Assembly: GCF_001205715.1 (NCBI RefSeq)
Contig: NZ_AQQZ01000006.1
Span: forward strand, 208,057-272,056
From: Pseudaestuariivita atlantica
GTDB taxonomy: Bacteria > Pseudomonadota > Alphaproteobacteria > Rhodobacterales > Rhodobacteraceae
Direction: 5' to 3'
Length of the DNA: 64,000 nucleotides
Shown here in pieces: positions 8,290-16,426 of this stretch. Under the pieces are notes generated by a model. The model was not told the origin of the DNA and did no database searches. It saw only the letters and a list, made by a program, of their open reading frames with translations. A program made the position numbers and the translations under genes. Within the stretch, counting starts at the first letter, position 1; every line of letters begins with the position of its first letter.

Positions 8290-9159
8290 TCAGCTTTGCG
8301 GCCCGTCGTAATAAGGCAAGTGATCGGTGCGCAGGTCCGCCACGGTGTCGAGGTGATCGGCAATCGCCTCAAGCGGGGCGAACCACACGTCGCGCTCGGC
8401 CAGAGTCAGTTCCAGCCACTGTTCCACCAGCCGCCAGCGCGCCAGCCGACCGGTCAGGAACGGGTGCACGATCAGCATGAAAAAGCCCCCGGCCTCGTAC
8501 TGCGCCTCGAACTCCTCCCAGAACGCGCCAAGGCCCGCGGACGGCCCGCGCACCGGCATCATGTAGCCGATCTCGTCGTAATGGGCGAAGGGCGGCCAGT
8601 CGTCGGTGCCCCAGTGCACCGGCATCTCGTACAGGCTGCCCTGCGCGGTCTGCAGGCGGTAGGGCACGTCGTCGCCCATCATCGAACTGTCATAGCGGAA
8701 GTCGTGTTTCACAAGCAGGTCAACGACTTGCAGGGTGATGTTGTAGACCGGCGCGCGGTAGCCGCGGGGCGTCTTGCCCGTCATGCGCTTGTGCACCTCC
8801 AGTGCCTTTTCAAACGCCTCTTCCTGCGCCGCGCCACGGGTGACGATCGGGTCTTCGTGGATCCAGCCGTGATGGCCGATCTCGTGCCCGTCCTCCAGCA
8901 TCATCTCCACCGCGCGGGGATAGGTCTGCATGCACCAGCCGGGGATGAAGAAGGACTGCTTGATGCCGAGGCGGCGATACGTGGCAAGGATGCGCGGGAT
9001 CGCGACCTCTGGCCCGTAGCGGCCCATTGAGATCGGGTAGAGCCGGTCAGACGAATCCTCGGGCCGCGCCACGTGGATCAGGCTGTCGGCATCCATGTCG
9101 AAGGTGATCGCGCAGGCGCAGCGCGCGCCGTTGGGCCATGGGATCGGGTTCCGGATCAT
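8290..9159 (-). CDS. Polysaccharide deacetylase / PuuE-allantoinase-like hydrolase
   Basis: This has the NodB-homology fold, 289 residues, with no signal peptide. The first motif is ITFDMDAD near residue 20 and the second is GHHGWIHE near residue 97, which supply the metal-binding Asp and His residues. RGYRAPVYN is the third motif. Cytoplasmic members of this group include the allantoinase PuuE and amine/imide hydrolases, as well as sugar deacetylases. The lack of an export signal and the deaminase neighbour argue for a small-molecule C-N hydrolase rather than cell-wall deacetylation. The start overlaps the stop of the upstream ATPase gene (ATGA). Confidence 0.82.
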   Translation of the reverse strand: MIRNPIPWPNGARCACAITFDMDADSLIHVARPEDSSDRLYPISMGRYGPEVAIPRILATYRRLGIKQSFFIPGWCMQTYPRAVEMMLEDGHEIGHHGWIHEDPIVTRGAAQEEAFEKALEVHKRMTGKTPRGYRAPVYNITLQVVDLLVKHDFRYDSSMMGDDVPYRLQTAQGSLYEMPVHWGTDDWPPFAHYDEIGYMMPVRGPSAGLGAFWEEFEAQYEAGGFFMLIVHPFLTGRLARWRLVEQWLELTLAERDVWFAPLEAIADHLDTVADLRTDHLPYYDGPQS

Positions 9160-10226
9160 GGCGTTTCGTCCACCAGCAGGTGCCCGTCGGCGGTGTTCCA
9201 GCCCAGCGAGACCTCGCGCCCCGTCTCAAGCCCCAGATCGGCCAGCGCCCGTTCCTGCACCTGCACCTTCAACTCGGTCCCGTCCGACGCCTCAAGGAAA
9301 GCCGTGACCATGGAACCCACGAATTCCTCGGAAATGACAGTAGCGGTCAGCCGGTTCTCCCCGCCGCCCACCTGCATCATGTCCGCCGCGACGACGATGG
9401 AGGCCGAGGTTCCCGGCGCGGCATCGCCCTGCACGTTGAATGTGCCAAGCGGGGTTTGAACGCTCACCATTCCTTGATGCGATGCCACAACTTCACCCGG
9501 CAAGATGTTGTTACGCCCCACGAATTCCGCCACGAATCTCGACCGTGGCGCGCGATAGACCTCGCGCGGGGTGCCCACCTGCGCGATCTCGCCCTGCGAC
9601 ATGATCACGACCCGGTCGGCCATCGCGAAGGCTTCGGACTGCGAATGCGTGACGTAGACAAAGGTGATCCCCAACTCGCGCTGCAACCGCGACAGGACCG
9701 ATTGCATCCGGATCACCAGGTGCGCGTCGAGCGCCGAGAGCGGCTCGTCCAGCAGCAGCAGCTTGGGTTCTGTCACCAGCGCGCGGGCCAGCGCCACGCG
9801 CTGGCGCTGCCCGCCCGACAGGGTTTCCACGTTGCGTTCGGCGAACTCGGCAATCTCCATCCGGTCAAGCCACGTCATGGCGCGCTGGCGGCGTTCCGAC
9901 ACCCCCACACCACGCATTTTCAGCCCAAACTCCACGTTCTCGCGCGCATTCAGGAACGGGAACAGGGCAAGGCTCTGCCACACCATCGGCGTGTCCCGTT
10001 CATGCGCGGGCACGTCGTTCATCACCTGCCCCGCGATGCGGATCGTGCCGCTTGTGGGCGCGTCGAGCCCCGCGAGCATCCGCAGGGTCGTCGTCTTGCC
10101 GCAGCCCGACGGGCCCATGATCGCCACGAACTCTCCCGCCCCGATATCAAGGGTCGCGCCCTTGACGGCGACGAAGTCGTCGAACCGCTTTTCCACCCGT
10201 TCGAACGTGACGAGGGGCTCTGTCAT
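9156..10226 (-). CDS. ABC transporter ATPase, spermidine/putrescine (PotA) type
   Basis: This 356-residue ATPase powers the importer encoded beside it. Walker A is GPSGCGKTT near residue 37, the signature is LSGGQRQRVALARAL, Walker B is LLLLDEPLSALD and the switch His is in VYVTHSQSEA. A C-terminal TOBE-type beta domain (about 280-356) follows, as in PotA, FbpC and related importers. The start at 10226 is the MTEPLVTFE ATG overlapping the permease stop by ATGA. A longer in-frame opening upstream belongs to the antisense of nothing recognisable and lies inside the permease genes. Confidence 0.93.
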   Translation of the reverse strand: MTEPLVTFERVEKRFDDFVAVKGATLDIGAGEFVAIMGPSGCGKTTTLRMLAGLDAPTSGTIRIAGQVMNDVPAHERDTPMVWQSLALFPFLNARENVEFGLKMRGVGVSERRQRAMTWLDRMEIAEFAERNVETLSGGQRQRVALARALVTEPKLLLLDEPLSALDAHLVIRMQSVLSRLQRELGITFVYVTHSQSEAFAMADRVVIMSQGEIAQVGTPREVYRAPRSRFVAEFVGRNNILPGEVVASHQGMVSVQTPLGTFNVQGDAAPGTSASIVVAADMMQVGGGENRLTATVISEEFVGSMVTAFLEASDGTELKVQVQERALADLGLETGREVSLGWNTADGHLLVDETP

Positions 10227-11002
10227 GCCGCTTCCCTTTGCAGTCGGAAGAAGATCAGAAGCTGGCTGATGACGACCAGCGTGATGGAGATGCCGAAGAC
10301 CAGCGTGCCGATGGCGTTCACCTGCGGATCGATCGTGCCCTGCACGATTTCCAGCACATGCACCGGCAGCGTCTTGTTCAGGCCCGATACGAACCACGCC
10401 ACGGTGAACTCGTCGAACGAGACCGCCGCCGTCAGGAACAGCGATGACAGGATCGCGGGCCTTGTGAAGGGCAGGATCACCTCGCGCATCGCGCGCCATT
10501 CGCTTGCGCCAAGGTTCCATGCCGCCGCTTCGAGGCTTTCGTCGATCTGGTTCAGGCGCAGCCGGATGATCGCCATGGCGAAGGGCGCGGTCAGCACCGT
10601 GTGCGCCGCGATGATCGACCACACCTGCCCCGACATGCCCACCGGCGCGAACCATGCCAGCATGGCCAGCGCGATGATGATCAGCGGGATCGTGGGCGGC
10701 AGCAGGATGATCGCGAGAAACAGGCTCTTGCCGCGAAAGGTGTAGCGGTAATCGGTATAGGCGGTGCAGAAGCCGAGGAAGGTCGCGATGACCGCCGTGC
10801 AGCTCGACACGATCAGGCTGTTGCGCGCCGCGCGCCAGAAATCGGGATCGGCGAATATGGTTTCGTACCAGATCGTCGTGAAGCCCGACATCGGCAGCGT
10901 CGGGAACCTGTCGGAGTTGAACGAGAAGAGCAGGCTCACCACGATCGGCAGGAAAACGAAGCCGAAGAGCGCCAGCAGGTAAATCCGCAGGAACGTCGTC
11001 AT
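10223..11002 (-). CDS. ABC transporter permease, PotC type
   Basis: This inner-membrane permease has about six transmembrane helices and begins MTTFLRIYLLALFGFVFLP. The cytoplasmic EAA loop is seen as EAAAWNLGASEWRAMREVILPF near residue 165. The start at 11002 forms an ATGA overlap with the preceding permease gene; longer in-frame starts would lie within that gene. Together with the neighbouring permease it forms the membrane channel of a polyamine-family importer. Confidence 0.92.
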   Translation of the reverse strand: MTTFLRIYLLALFGFVFLPIVVSLLFSFNSDRFPTLPMSGFTTIWYETIFADPDFWRAARNSLIVSSCTAVIATFLGFCTAYTDYRYTFRGKSLFLAIILLPPTIPLIIIALAMLAWFAPVGMSGQVWSIIAAHTVLTAPFAMAIIRLRLNQIDESLEAAAWNLGASEWRAMREVILPFTRPAILSSLFLTAAVSFDEFTVAWFVSGLNKTLPVHVLEIVQGTIDPQVNAIGTLVFGISITLVVISQLLIFFRLQREAA

Positions 11003-11844
11003 CGGCTCGCCCTCTTGCGGTAGGAATAGACGATGGCGGCAAAGGCGATGGAGAACAGCGTCAGCATCATCATCACCGCGACCACCGCCGCTCGCGGCCA
11101 TTGCTGGCCCGCTTTGGTCGTGTCGATGATGAGGATCGGCATCGTCGGCGGGTTCGATCCGCCCAGGTAGAAGGGCGCGACGAAATCACCGAAGGACAGG
11201 ATGAAGGCAAAGAGTGCCGCGATCACGAACCCGGTCTTGCCCGCGGGCAGGATGACCGACCAGATCGTGCGCGCGGGCGTGCAGCCGAGGTTGCGCGCGG
11301 CCTGTACCAGCCGGGTATCGATATTGGCCATTGTGACCGTCTGAAGGATCATCACCAGCGGCAGAACCAGCGTCAGGTAGCCCACCAGCGTCCCGAAGGG
11401 CGTGTTGAGCATCTTGAACGGTCCAAGCCCGAACAGCGCGAAGCCGCCGTTCAGCACGCCTGCCTCGGCAAGGATCGTGTACCAGCTGAACGTGCGCACG
11501 AGGTAGCTGGTGAAGAACGGCACGATCAGCAGCAACAGCGCCACCTGCCGCGCCCGCGCCGAACAGCGGAACGCCAGGAACCACGCCGCCGGAAAGGCGA
11601 GGATCGAGGCAATCGCTGCCGCGCTTCCCGCCATCACCAGCGTGTAGCGATAGGCCGACCAGACGTAATCGCGGGAGATCATCTTGGCCCAGCTTGTCAG
11701 CTCGAACGTCTCGACCATGCGGTAGTTCTTCACCACGAAGAACGACATGGCGACGACGAAGATCAGCGGGCCGATGAAGAACAGCGCCTGCCAGATGATG
11801 ATCGGCAGCCGGAAGGTCAGGGCATATGCGTTGAGGCGGCGCAT
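10999..11844 (-). CDS. ABC transporter permease, PotB type
   Basis: This is the partner permease with 281 residues and about six transmembrane helices. It starts with a short basic segment then IIIWQALFFIGPLIFVVAMSF. The EAA-like loop is QAARNLGCTPARTIWSVILP near residue 190. It follows the binding-protein gene by 34 bases and overlaps the next permease by ATGA. A downstream coupled chain (permease, ATPase, hydrolase) suggests one transcript. Confidence 0.92.
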   Translation of the reverse strand: MRRLNAYALTFRLPIIIWQALFFIGPLIFVVAMSFFVVKNYRMVETFELTSWAKMISRDYVWSAYRYTLVMAGSAAAIASILAFPAAWFLAFRCSARARQVALLLLIVPFFTSYLVRTFSWYTILAEAGVLNGGFALFGLGPFKMLNTPFGTLVGYLTLVLPLVMILQTVTMANIDTRLVQAARNLGCTPARTIWSVILPAGKTGFVIAALFAFILSFGDFVAPFYLGGSNPPTMPILIIDTTKAGQQWPRAAVVAVMMMLTLFSIAFAAIVYSYRKRASR

Positions 11845-11878
11845 CAGCTGCGCCGCCTTTCGTCAGGTTTCACGGAAG

Positions 11879-13006
11879 TCAGGCGTTCTTGTATTCCGAC
11901 CAGAAGTCATTCCAGTCCTCCAGCGTCTGCTGCACGGGGATGTCGCGGTACTTGATCCGGCCCTCGTTGATCAGCGTGATCGGATCCTGCGGATCGCCAT
12001 CCACCTGGTGCGACCGCGCGGCCTCTGCCGGGTCGACCTCGTTCAGAAGCGCCCTGCCCGCCTTGGTCACCGCGTGGCCGGGATAGCCCAGCATCTGGGC
12101 CGTCTTGACCTGCCCCTCGGGCGACATGGTGTAGTCGAGGTATTTCAGCGCAAGGTCCGCCTTGTTCGACGTCTTGGCGATGGAATAGCTTTCGGTCCAC
12201 TGGATGCCGCCTTCCTTGGGCACGACCGAACTGACCGGCGCGCCGTCGCGTTCGAGGATGCCGGTCACCCAGTCGCCGATCCCGACCATCGCCAGCATCT
12301 CGCCGTTCTTCAGGCCCGAGAAGGTGCCGCCGAAATCGAAATACCCGCCGACCTGCGGTTTCAGCGACAGCGTCTTGTCCTGCACCGCCTGCCACGCGGC
12401 GGCGTCGATGTCGAAGGGCGAGGCATTGCCCATCAGCAGGCTCATCTGGCCCAGCGACGGCAGGTGCCAGTCGAAATGACCCACCTTCCCGGTCAGGCGC
12501 TCGTCCCAGAAAATGTCATAGGTCGCGGCCTCCTCGGCGGTGAGGGTCTCCTTGTTGTAGGACACGCCAAGATGCCCGAAGCGCGTGATCAGCGAATAGA
12601 GGTTGCCCGACGCGTCCCAGTGGCCGGCAAACTTCTTGAAATCGTCGTGCAACAGGTCGTCGAAGGCGTAATCCTCGGGGTCGAGTTGCAGGACGAGGTC
12701 GTTGGCGACCAGCAGCTTGGCATATTCGGCATCGGTGTGGATGATGTCGAAGGTGCCCGGCGGGTTCTGCGCCAGCGCCGCCAGCATGTTGTCGCCACCG
12801 GCATAGTATTTCGGGATGAACTTGACGTTGTTGGCCTCTTCGAAGGCACCGACCATGTCGGGCTCTGCCGTGCCGTACCAGCCCAGCATCGTCAGCTCGG
12901 TCGTCTGGGCCCAGGCCCGGTTGACGAACGGCGCCGACACCGCGACCGAGGCAAGACCGGTTTTCAGAAATGAGCGTTTGGTAAGCGTGAACTTCGTGTT
13001 CGACAT
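11879..13006 (-). CDS. ABC transporter periplasmic binding protein, PotD-like
   Basis: This 375-residue extracellular solute-binding protein of the spermidine/putrescine (PotD) group starts the importer operon. The leader reads MSNTKFTLTKRSFLKTGLASVAVSAPFVNRAWA in outline, with KRSFLK giving a Tat-like but single-Arg pattern, so Sec or Tat export is open. ELTMLGWYGTAEPDMVGAFE begins the mature domain. Two adjacent ATGs exist (13009 and 13006); the second has the better spacing from AGGGAG. Family ligands are polyamines, but related proteins bind other cationic or N-rich compounds. The enzymes downstream suggest a base or amine derivative. Confidence 0.9.
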   Translation of the reverse strand: MSNTKFTLTKRSFLKTGLASVAVSAPFVNRAWAQTTELTMLGWYGTAEPDMVGAFEEANNVKFIPKYYAGGDNMLAALAQNPPGTFDIIHTDAEYAKLLVANDLVLQLDPEDYAFDDLLHDDFKKFAGHWDASGNLYSLITRFGHLGVSYNKETLTAEEAATYDIFWDERLTGKVGHFDWHLPSLGQMSLLMGNASPFDIDAAAWQAVQDKTLSLKPQVGGYFDFGGTFSGLKNGEMLAMVGIGDWVTGILERDGAPVSSVVPKEGGIQWTESYSIAKTSNKADLALKYLDYTMSPEGQVKTAQMLGYPGHAVTKAGRALLNEVDPAEAARSHQVDGDPQDPITLINEGRIKYRDIPVQQTLEDWNDFWSEYKNA

Positions 13007-13115
13007 CATAATCTCCCTGGCTGTTGTCCGTATTGTTACCGCATGACTATGCTGCGTTGCGCGCATTCCGCGCAGTCGATTCTCGGACGACACTGCCAGC
13101 TTGCGCCAAAAAACC

Positions 13116-13126
13116 GTGCATTGCAC
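13116..13126. promoter_or_regulatory. Short palindrome between divergent operons
   Basis: GTGCA-T-TGCAC is a perfect 5-1-5 palindrome, flanked by A-rich sequence, in the 147-bp gap between the divergent importer operon and the BtpA-like gene. A shared operator is plausible, but one short palindrome is weak evidence. Confidence 0.25.
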
Positions 13127-13153
13127 AAAAATTGCTCGACGTGGGGGTGACAA

Positions 13154-13891
13154 ATGAACAGAGCGGCGTTCCGCAGCGCGTTCGGCACACAAGGCCCGGT
13201 TGTGTTGCCCGTCATCCATGTTCTTGAAACGAAACGTACTCTTGCCAATATCGACGTGCTTGTGGGCGAAGGCGCGCCCGGTTGCTTCCTGATCAACCAC
13301 GATTTCGGCGTGGAGCCGTTCCTGCCGATCATCCGCGAAGTGCGCGCAGCGCGGCCCGACCTGTGGATTGGCCTGAATTTCCTCGCGGTAACGGGGCTGG
13401 AGGCCTTTCCGCAGCTTGCAAGCCTGTCCCGCGAGGGTTGCCGCATCGATGCCTACTGGGCCGATGACGCCCGGATCGACGAACGGACCGAGGCCCAGCC
13501 CGAGGCCGCGGCCATCGCCGCCGCCCGCGACGGGTGGGACGGGCTTTATTTCGGGGGCACCGCCTTCAAGAAGCAGCGCCCGGTCGATCCGGGCGATTAC
13601 GGGCGTGCAGCCACCATTGCCCGCGACTGGATGGACGTGGTCTGCACCTCGGGCGCGGCCACGGGGATCGAGGCAGAGGACACCAAGATCGCCACCTTCC
13701 GCGCCGCCTGCGGGGACACGCCCCTTGCGCTTGCCTCGGGCATCACGCCCGACAACGCGCATCGCTATGCCGGGGTCGACGCCTTCATGGTGGCGACCGG
13801 CATCAATTTCGACGACAATTTCTACGACATCGACCCGGCCCGCCTGCGCCGCCTGCTGGACGTGGCCGAAACCCTGGGGGAGCCCGCATGA
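13154..13891 (+). CDS. BtpA/SgcQ-like TIM-barrel protein
   Basis: This is a 245-residue cytoplasmic protein that looks like an alpha/beta barrel of the BtpA/SgcQ type. VLPVIHVLETKRTLANIDVL begins it, INHDFGVEPFLPIIREVRA gives an early strand-helix unit, and LASGITPDNAHRYAGVDAFM near residue 195 is the phosphate-site-like end of the barrel seen in BtpA relatives. GGGGGT precedes the ATG. It overlaps the next gene by ATGA, so the two are coupled. BtpA itself was linked to photosystem I stability in cyanobacteria, but most bacterial members have no known reaction. Pairing with a phosphoribosyltransferase hints at nucleobase or nucleoside-sugar chemistry. Confidence 0.65.
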   Translation: MNRAAFRSAFGTQGPVVLPVIHVLETKRTLANIDVLVGEGAPGCFLINHDFGVEPFLPIIREVRAARPDLWIGLNFLAVTGLEAFPQLASLSREGCRIDAYWADDARIDERTEAQPEAAAIAAARDGWDGLYFGGTAFKKQRPVDPGDYGRAATIARDWMDVVCTSGAATGIEAEDTKIATFRAACGDTPLALASGITPDNAHRYAGVDAFMVATGINFDDNFYDIDPARLRRLLDVAETLGEPA

Positions 13892-14514
13892 CGACCGACG
13901 ACACCGGCCCGCGCGACGATCGCTGGTATTTCCACCTCATGGCGCCCAACACCAAGGGCGACACGTTCGCATGGCTCGACCCGACTTCGATCTACATCAA
14001 CCAGCGCGCCTTTCGCGACCTGTTGACCGACCTGCTGGCCGATCTGGACGGGACCGAGTTCGACGTGGTCGGCGGGCTGGACGCGATGGGGTTCGTGCTG
14101 GGCGCGGCCATCGCGGCGCGGCGCGACGTGGGCTTCTTGCCGATCCGCAAGGCGGGCAAGCTGTGCGTCGACACCGACCGCGTGAGTTTCACCAATTATT
14201 CCGGCCGCACGCAGGACATGGAGATGCGCCTGCCCGCCTTCGCCCCCGGCACCCGCGTCCTGCTGGTCGACCAGTGGATCGAAACCGGCGGCACGATGGA
14301 AGGCGCGATCGAACTGGTCGAACGCCAGCAGGGCACCGTCACGGGCCTCGTCGCCATCGCGGCCGAGGACACGCCGCGCGCCAGCGCCCTGCGCGCACGC
14401 TTCCCGGTCGTCACGGCGATCCAGCCCGGCACGCCGTGGCAGGACGAATGCAACGCCCAGCGTTTGTCGAGTTTCGACGAGTACGAGCCGACGCGGGCCT
14501 TCCCCGTCGCCTGA
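13888..14514 (+). CDS. Purine/pyrimidine phosphoribosyltransferase-like protein
   Basis: This is a type I phosphoribosyltransferase fold of 208 residues. The PRPP-binding loop is RVLLVDQWIETGGTMEGAIE near residue 127 (pattern VllvDd.i.TGgT), although the usual second acidic residue of the motif is replaced by Gln-Trp. Upstream, DVVGGLDAMGFVLGAAIAARR matches the PRTase hood-side glycine segment seen in adenine phosphoribosyltransferases. The start overlaps the BtpA-like stop (ATGA). It could salvage the base produced by the divergent uptake and deaminase operon. Confidence 0.78.
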   Translation: MTTDDTGPRDDRWYFHLMAPNTKGDTFAWLDPTSIYINQRAFRDLLTDLLADLDGTEFDVVGGLDAMGFVLGAAIAARRDVGFLPIRKAGKLCVDTDRVSFTNYSGRTQDMEMRLPAFAPGTRVLLVDQWIETGGTMEGAIELVERQQGTVTGLVAIAAEDTPRASALRARFPVVTAIQPGTPWQDECNAQRLSSFDEYEPTRAFPVA

Positions 14515-14519
14515 CCCCG

Positions 14520-15392
14520 TCAGCGCTGGCGGATCTTGGGGTTGAGCGCGTCGTTCAGCCCGTCCCCGATCAGCGAGATGCTGAGCACCGTGATGAAGAT
14601 CGCCAGCCCCGGCAGCGTCACGGTATAGCTCGCATCAAGGATATACAGCCGGTTCGACCCGATGATCTGCCCCCAGCTGACGACATTGGGATCGGTGAGG
14701 CCAAGGAAGGATAGCCCCGCCTCGAACAGGATGGCGGACCCGACCATCAGCGCCGATTGCACGATGATGGGCGGCGCGGCATTGGGCAGGATCACCCGGA
14801 AGATCAGGCGGAACTTGGTCGAGCCCACCGCGCGGGAGGCGAGCACGAATTCCAGCTCTTTCAGGCGCAGGAACTCGGCCCGCGTGATCCGCGCCACCGC
14901 CGTCCAGCTGACCACCCCGATGGCCAGCGTGATCATCGGCAGGGAGGCTCCGAACAGCGCCACGATCACCATGGAAAACAGAAGCGTTGGCAGGACCTGG
15001 AAGAACTCGGTGAACCGCATCAGCACTTCCTCGACCAGCCCGCCGAAAAAGCCCGCGACCGCCCCGATGGTGATGCCGATCACGATGGACACGAGCGCCG
15101 CCGCACCACCGATCATCAGCGACACCCGCGCGCCGTTCAGCATCATCGCCATCAGGTCGCGGCCAAGGTAATCGGTGCCCAGCAGGAACCCCTGCGCACC
15201 GGGCGGGGAGAACGGTGCCCAGACCATGTCGAACGGATCGGTGGGGTACAGGACCGGGCCAAGGATCGCGGCCAGCACGATCAGCGACAAGACGACCAGC
15301 CCGAACAGCGCCGCCCAGTTGCGGCGGAAGTTGACCCATGCCTCCACCATCGGGTGGCGCGATACAGGCCGTGGCGTGTCGGGCGTGTTCAT
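14520..15392 (-). CDS. Peptide/nickel-type ABC permease (DppC-like)
   Basis: This inner-membrane permease of the DppC/OppC family has 290 residues. The N-terminus has the typical NFRRNWAALFGLVVLSLIVL segment followed by the periplasmic loop with HP-type FLLGTDYLGRDLMAMML. The EAA loop is ASRAVGSTKFRLIFRVILPN near residue 190. It overlaps the DppB-like gene by ATGA. No DppD/DppF ATPase follows: the next gene is on the opposite strand, so ATPases must come from elsewhere. Confidence 0.93.
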   Translation of the reverse strand: MNTPDTPRPVSRHPMVEAWVNFRRNWAALFGLVVLSLIVLAAILGPVLYPTDPFDMVWAPFSPPGAQGFLLGTDYLGRDLMAMMLNGARVSLMIGGAAALVSIVIGITIGAVAGFFGGLVEEVLMRFTEFFQVLPTLLFSMVIVALFGASLPMITLAIGVVSWTAVARITRAEFLRLKELEFVLASRAVGSTKFRLIFRVILPNAAPPIIVQSALMVGSAILFEAGLSFLGLTDPNVVSWGQIIGSNRLYILDASYTVTLPGLAIFITVLSISLIGDGLNDALNPKIRQR

Positions 15393-16369
15393 GCGCTGCG
15401 CCCCCGGATGCGCGGATCCATCATGCGCAGGACCTGGTCGGTCAGAAGGTTGCCCACGATCACCACGAGGGCCGAGAAGAACAAGATGCCGAGGATCGTG
15501 GGCGTGTCCCGCGCGATGATCGACTGGAAGGCCAGCGTGCCAAGCCCCGGCCAGCTGAACACCGCCTCGACCAGCACCGCGCCCGAGATCACGGCCGAGA
15601 ATTGCAGGCCCGCCAGCGTCACCACCGGCGACATCGCGTTCGACAGCGCGTGGCGATAGACGACGTGGCGCATCGGCAGGCCCTTGGCATGGGCGGTGCG
15701 CACGAAATCAGATTGCAGCACCTCCATCATCGTGGCGCGCGCCAGCCGCGAATAGAGCGCGATGAAGATCGAGGCGAGCGTGATCATCGGCAGCACGAGG
15801 TGCCGCGCGATATCCAGCGCCTGCACCCAGAACCCGCCTTCGACGGTGACATCGCGCATCCCCGCCACCGGGAACCAGTGCAGGTTCAGCGAGAACGCGA
15901 TCAAGAGCAGGATGCCCGTCCAGAAGACCGGCGCGGAATAGCCGAAGAGCGAGATGAAGGTGACAAGGTGGCTCAGCCAGCCCTGCGGCTTCTGCGCCGA
16001 CATCGCGCCAAGGAACACGCCGAGGACCAGCGCGAAGATCTGCGCGGTGAAGACCAGCAGCAGCGTCGCCGGCAACCGTTCGAGGATCAGGTCGGTCACG
16101 GGCCGGTTGTAGAAATACGAGTACCCGAGGTCGAATTGCAGCACCCCGCCGATATAGCGGCCAAGCTGCACGAGGAACGGCTGGTCGAGCCCGTATTCGG
16201 CCCGGATCTGCGCCAGCATCTCGGGGTCCGCCCCGCCCGCCGATTGCGCGATGGTGTCGGCCACGTCGCCGGGCGCGAGGTGCATGAGCGAGAAGTTGAG
16301 GATCAGGACCGCGAGCAACAGCACGGCCGCGTAGAAGCTGCGGATCAGAAGGTTTTGCAGAAGGGCCAA
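15389..16369 (-). CDS. Peptide/nickel-type ABC permease (DppB-like)
   Basis: This is a DppB/OppB-family permease with about six helices. The chosen TTG start at 16369 gives an N-terminus (LLIRSFYAAVLLLAVLILNF then MHLAPGD) of standard length. An upstream in-frame TTG at 16405 lies in the loop of a perfect 12-bp hairpin and would add an atypical leader, so it is less likely. The EAA loop is RTAHAKGLPMRHVVYRHALSN near residue 225. Neither start has a strong ribosome site, which may keep permease synthesis below that of the binding protein. Confidence 0.9.
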   Translation of the reverse strand: MALLQNLLIRSFYAAVLLLAVLILNFSLMHLAPGDVADTIAQSAGGADPEMLAQIRAEYGLDQPFLVQLGRYIGGVLQFDLGYSYFYNRPVTDLILERLPATLLLVFTAQIFALVLGVFLGAMSAQKPQGWLSHLVTFISLFGYSAPVFWTGILLLIAFSLNLHWFPVAGMRDVTVEGGFWVQALDIARHLVLPMITLASIFIALYSRLARATMMEVLQSDFVRTAHAKGLPMRHVVYRHALSNAMSPVVTLAGLQFSAVISGAVLVEAVFSWPGLGTLAFQSIIARDTPTILGILFFSALVVIVGNLLTDQVLRMMDPRIRGRSA

Positions 16370-16390
16370 GGGATGTCCGGGGTGGTTGTG

Positions 16391-16420
16391 GGCTGCGGCG
16401 GGCAACGACCCGCCGCAGCC
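16391..16420 (-). promoter_or_regulatory. Perfect 12-bp stem-loop between binding protein and permease genes
   Basis: Arms 16391-16402 and 16409-16420 are perfect reverse complements with a six-base loop. The hairpin starts 7 bases after the binding-protein stop. No T-tract follows. Such intercistronic stem-loops commonly protect the binding-protein mRNA and lower expression of downstream permeases. Confidence 0.75.
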
Positions 16421-16426
16421 AGTGGC

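Noticed and set aside
12996..13762. Upstream extension of the PotD-like frame through the BtpA-like gene
   Set aside because: The signal peptide and ribosome site place the start at 13006; the extension is antisense to the BtpA-like gene.
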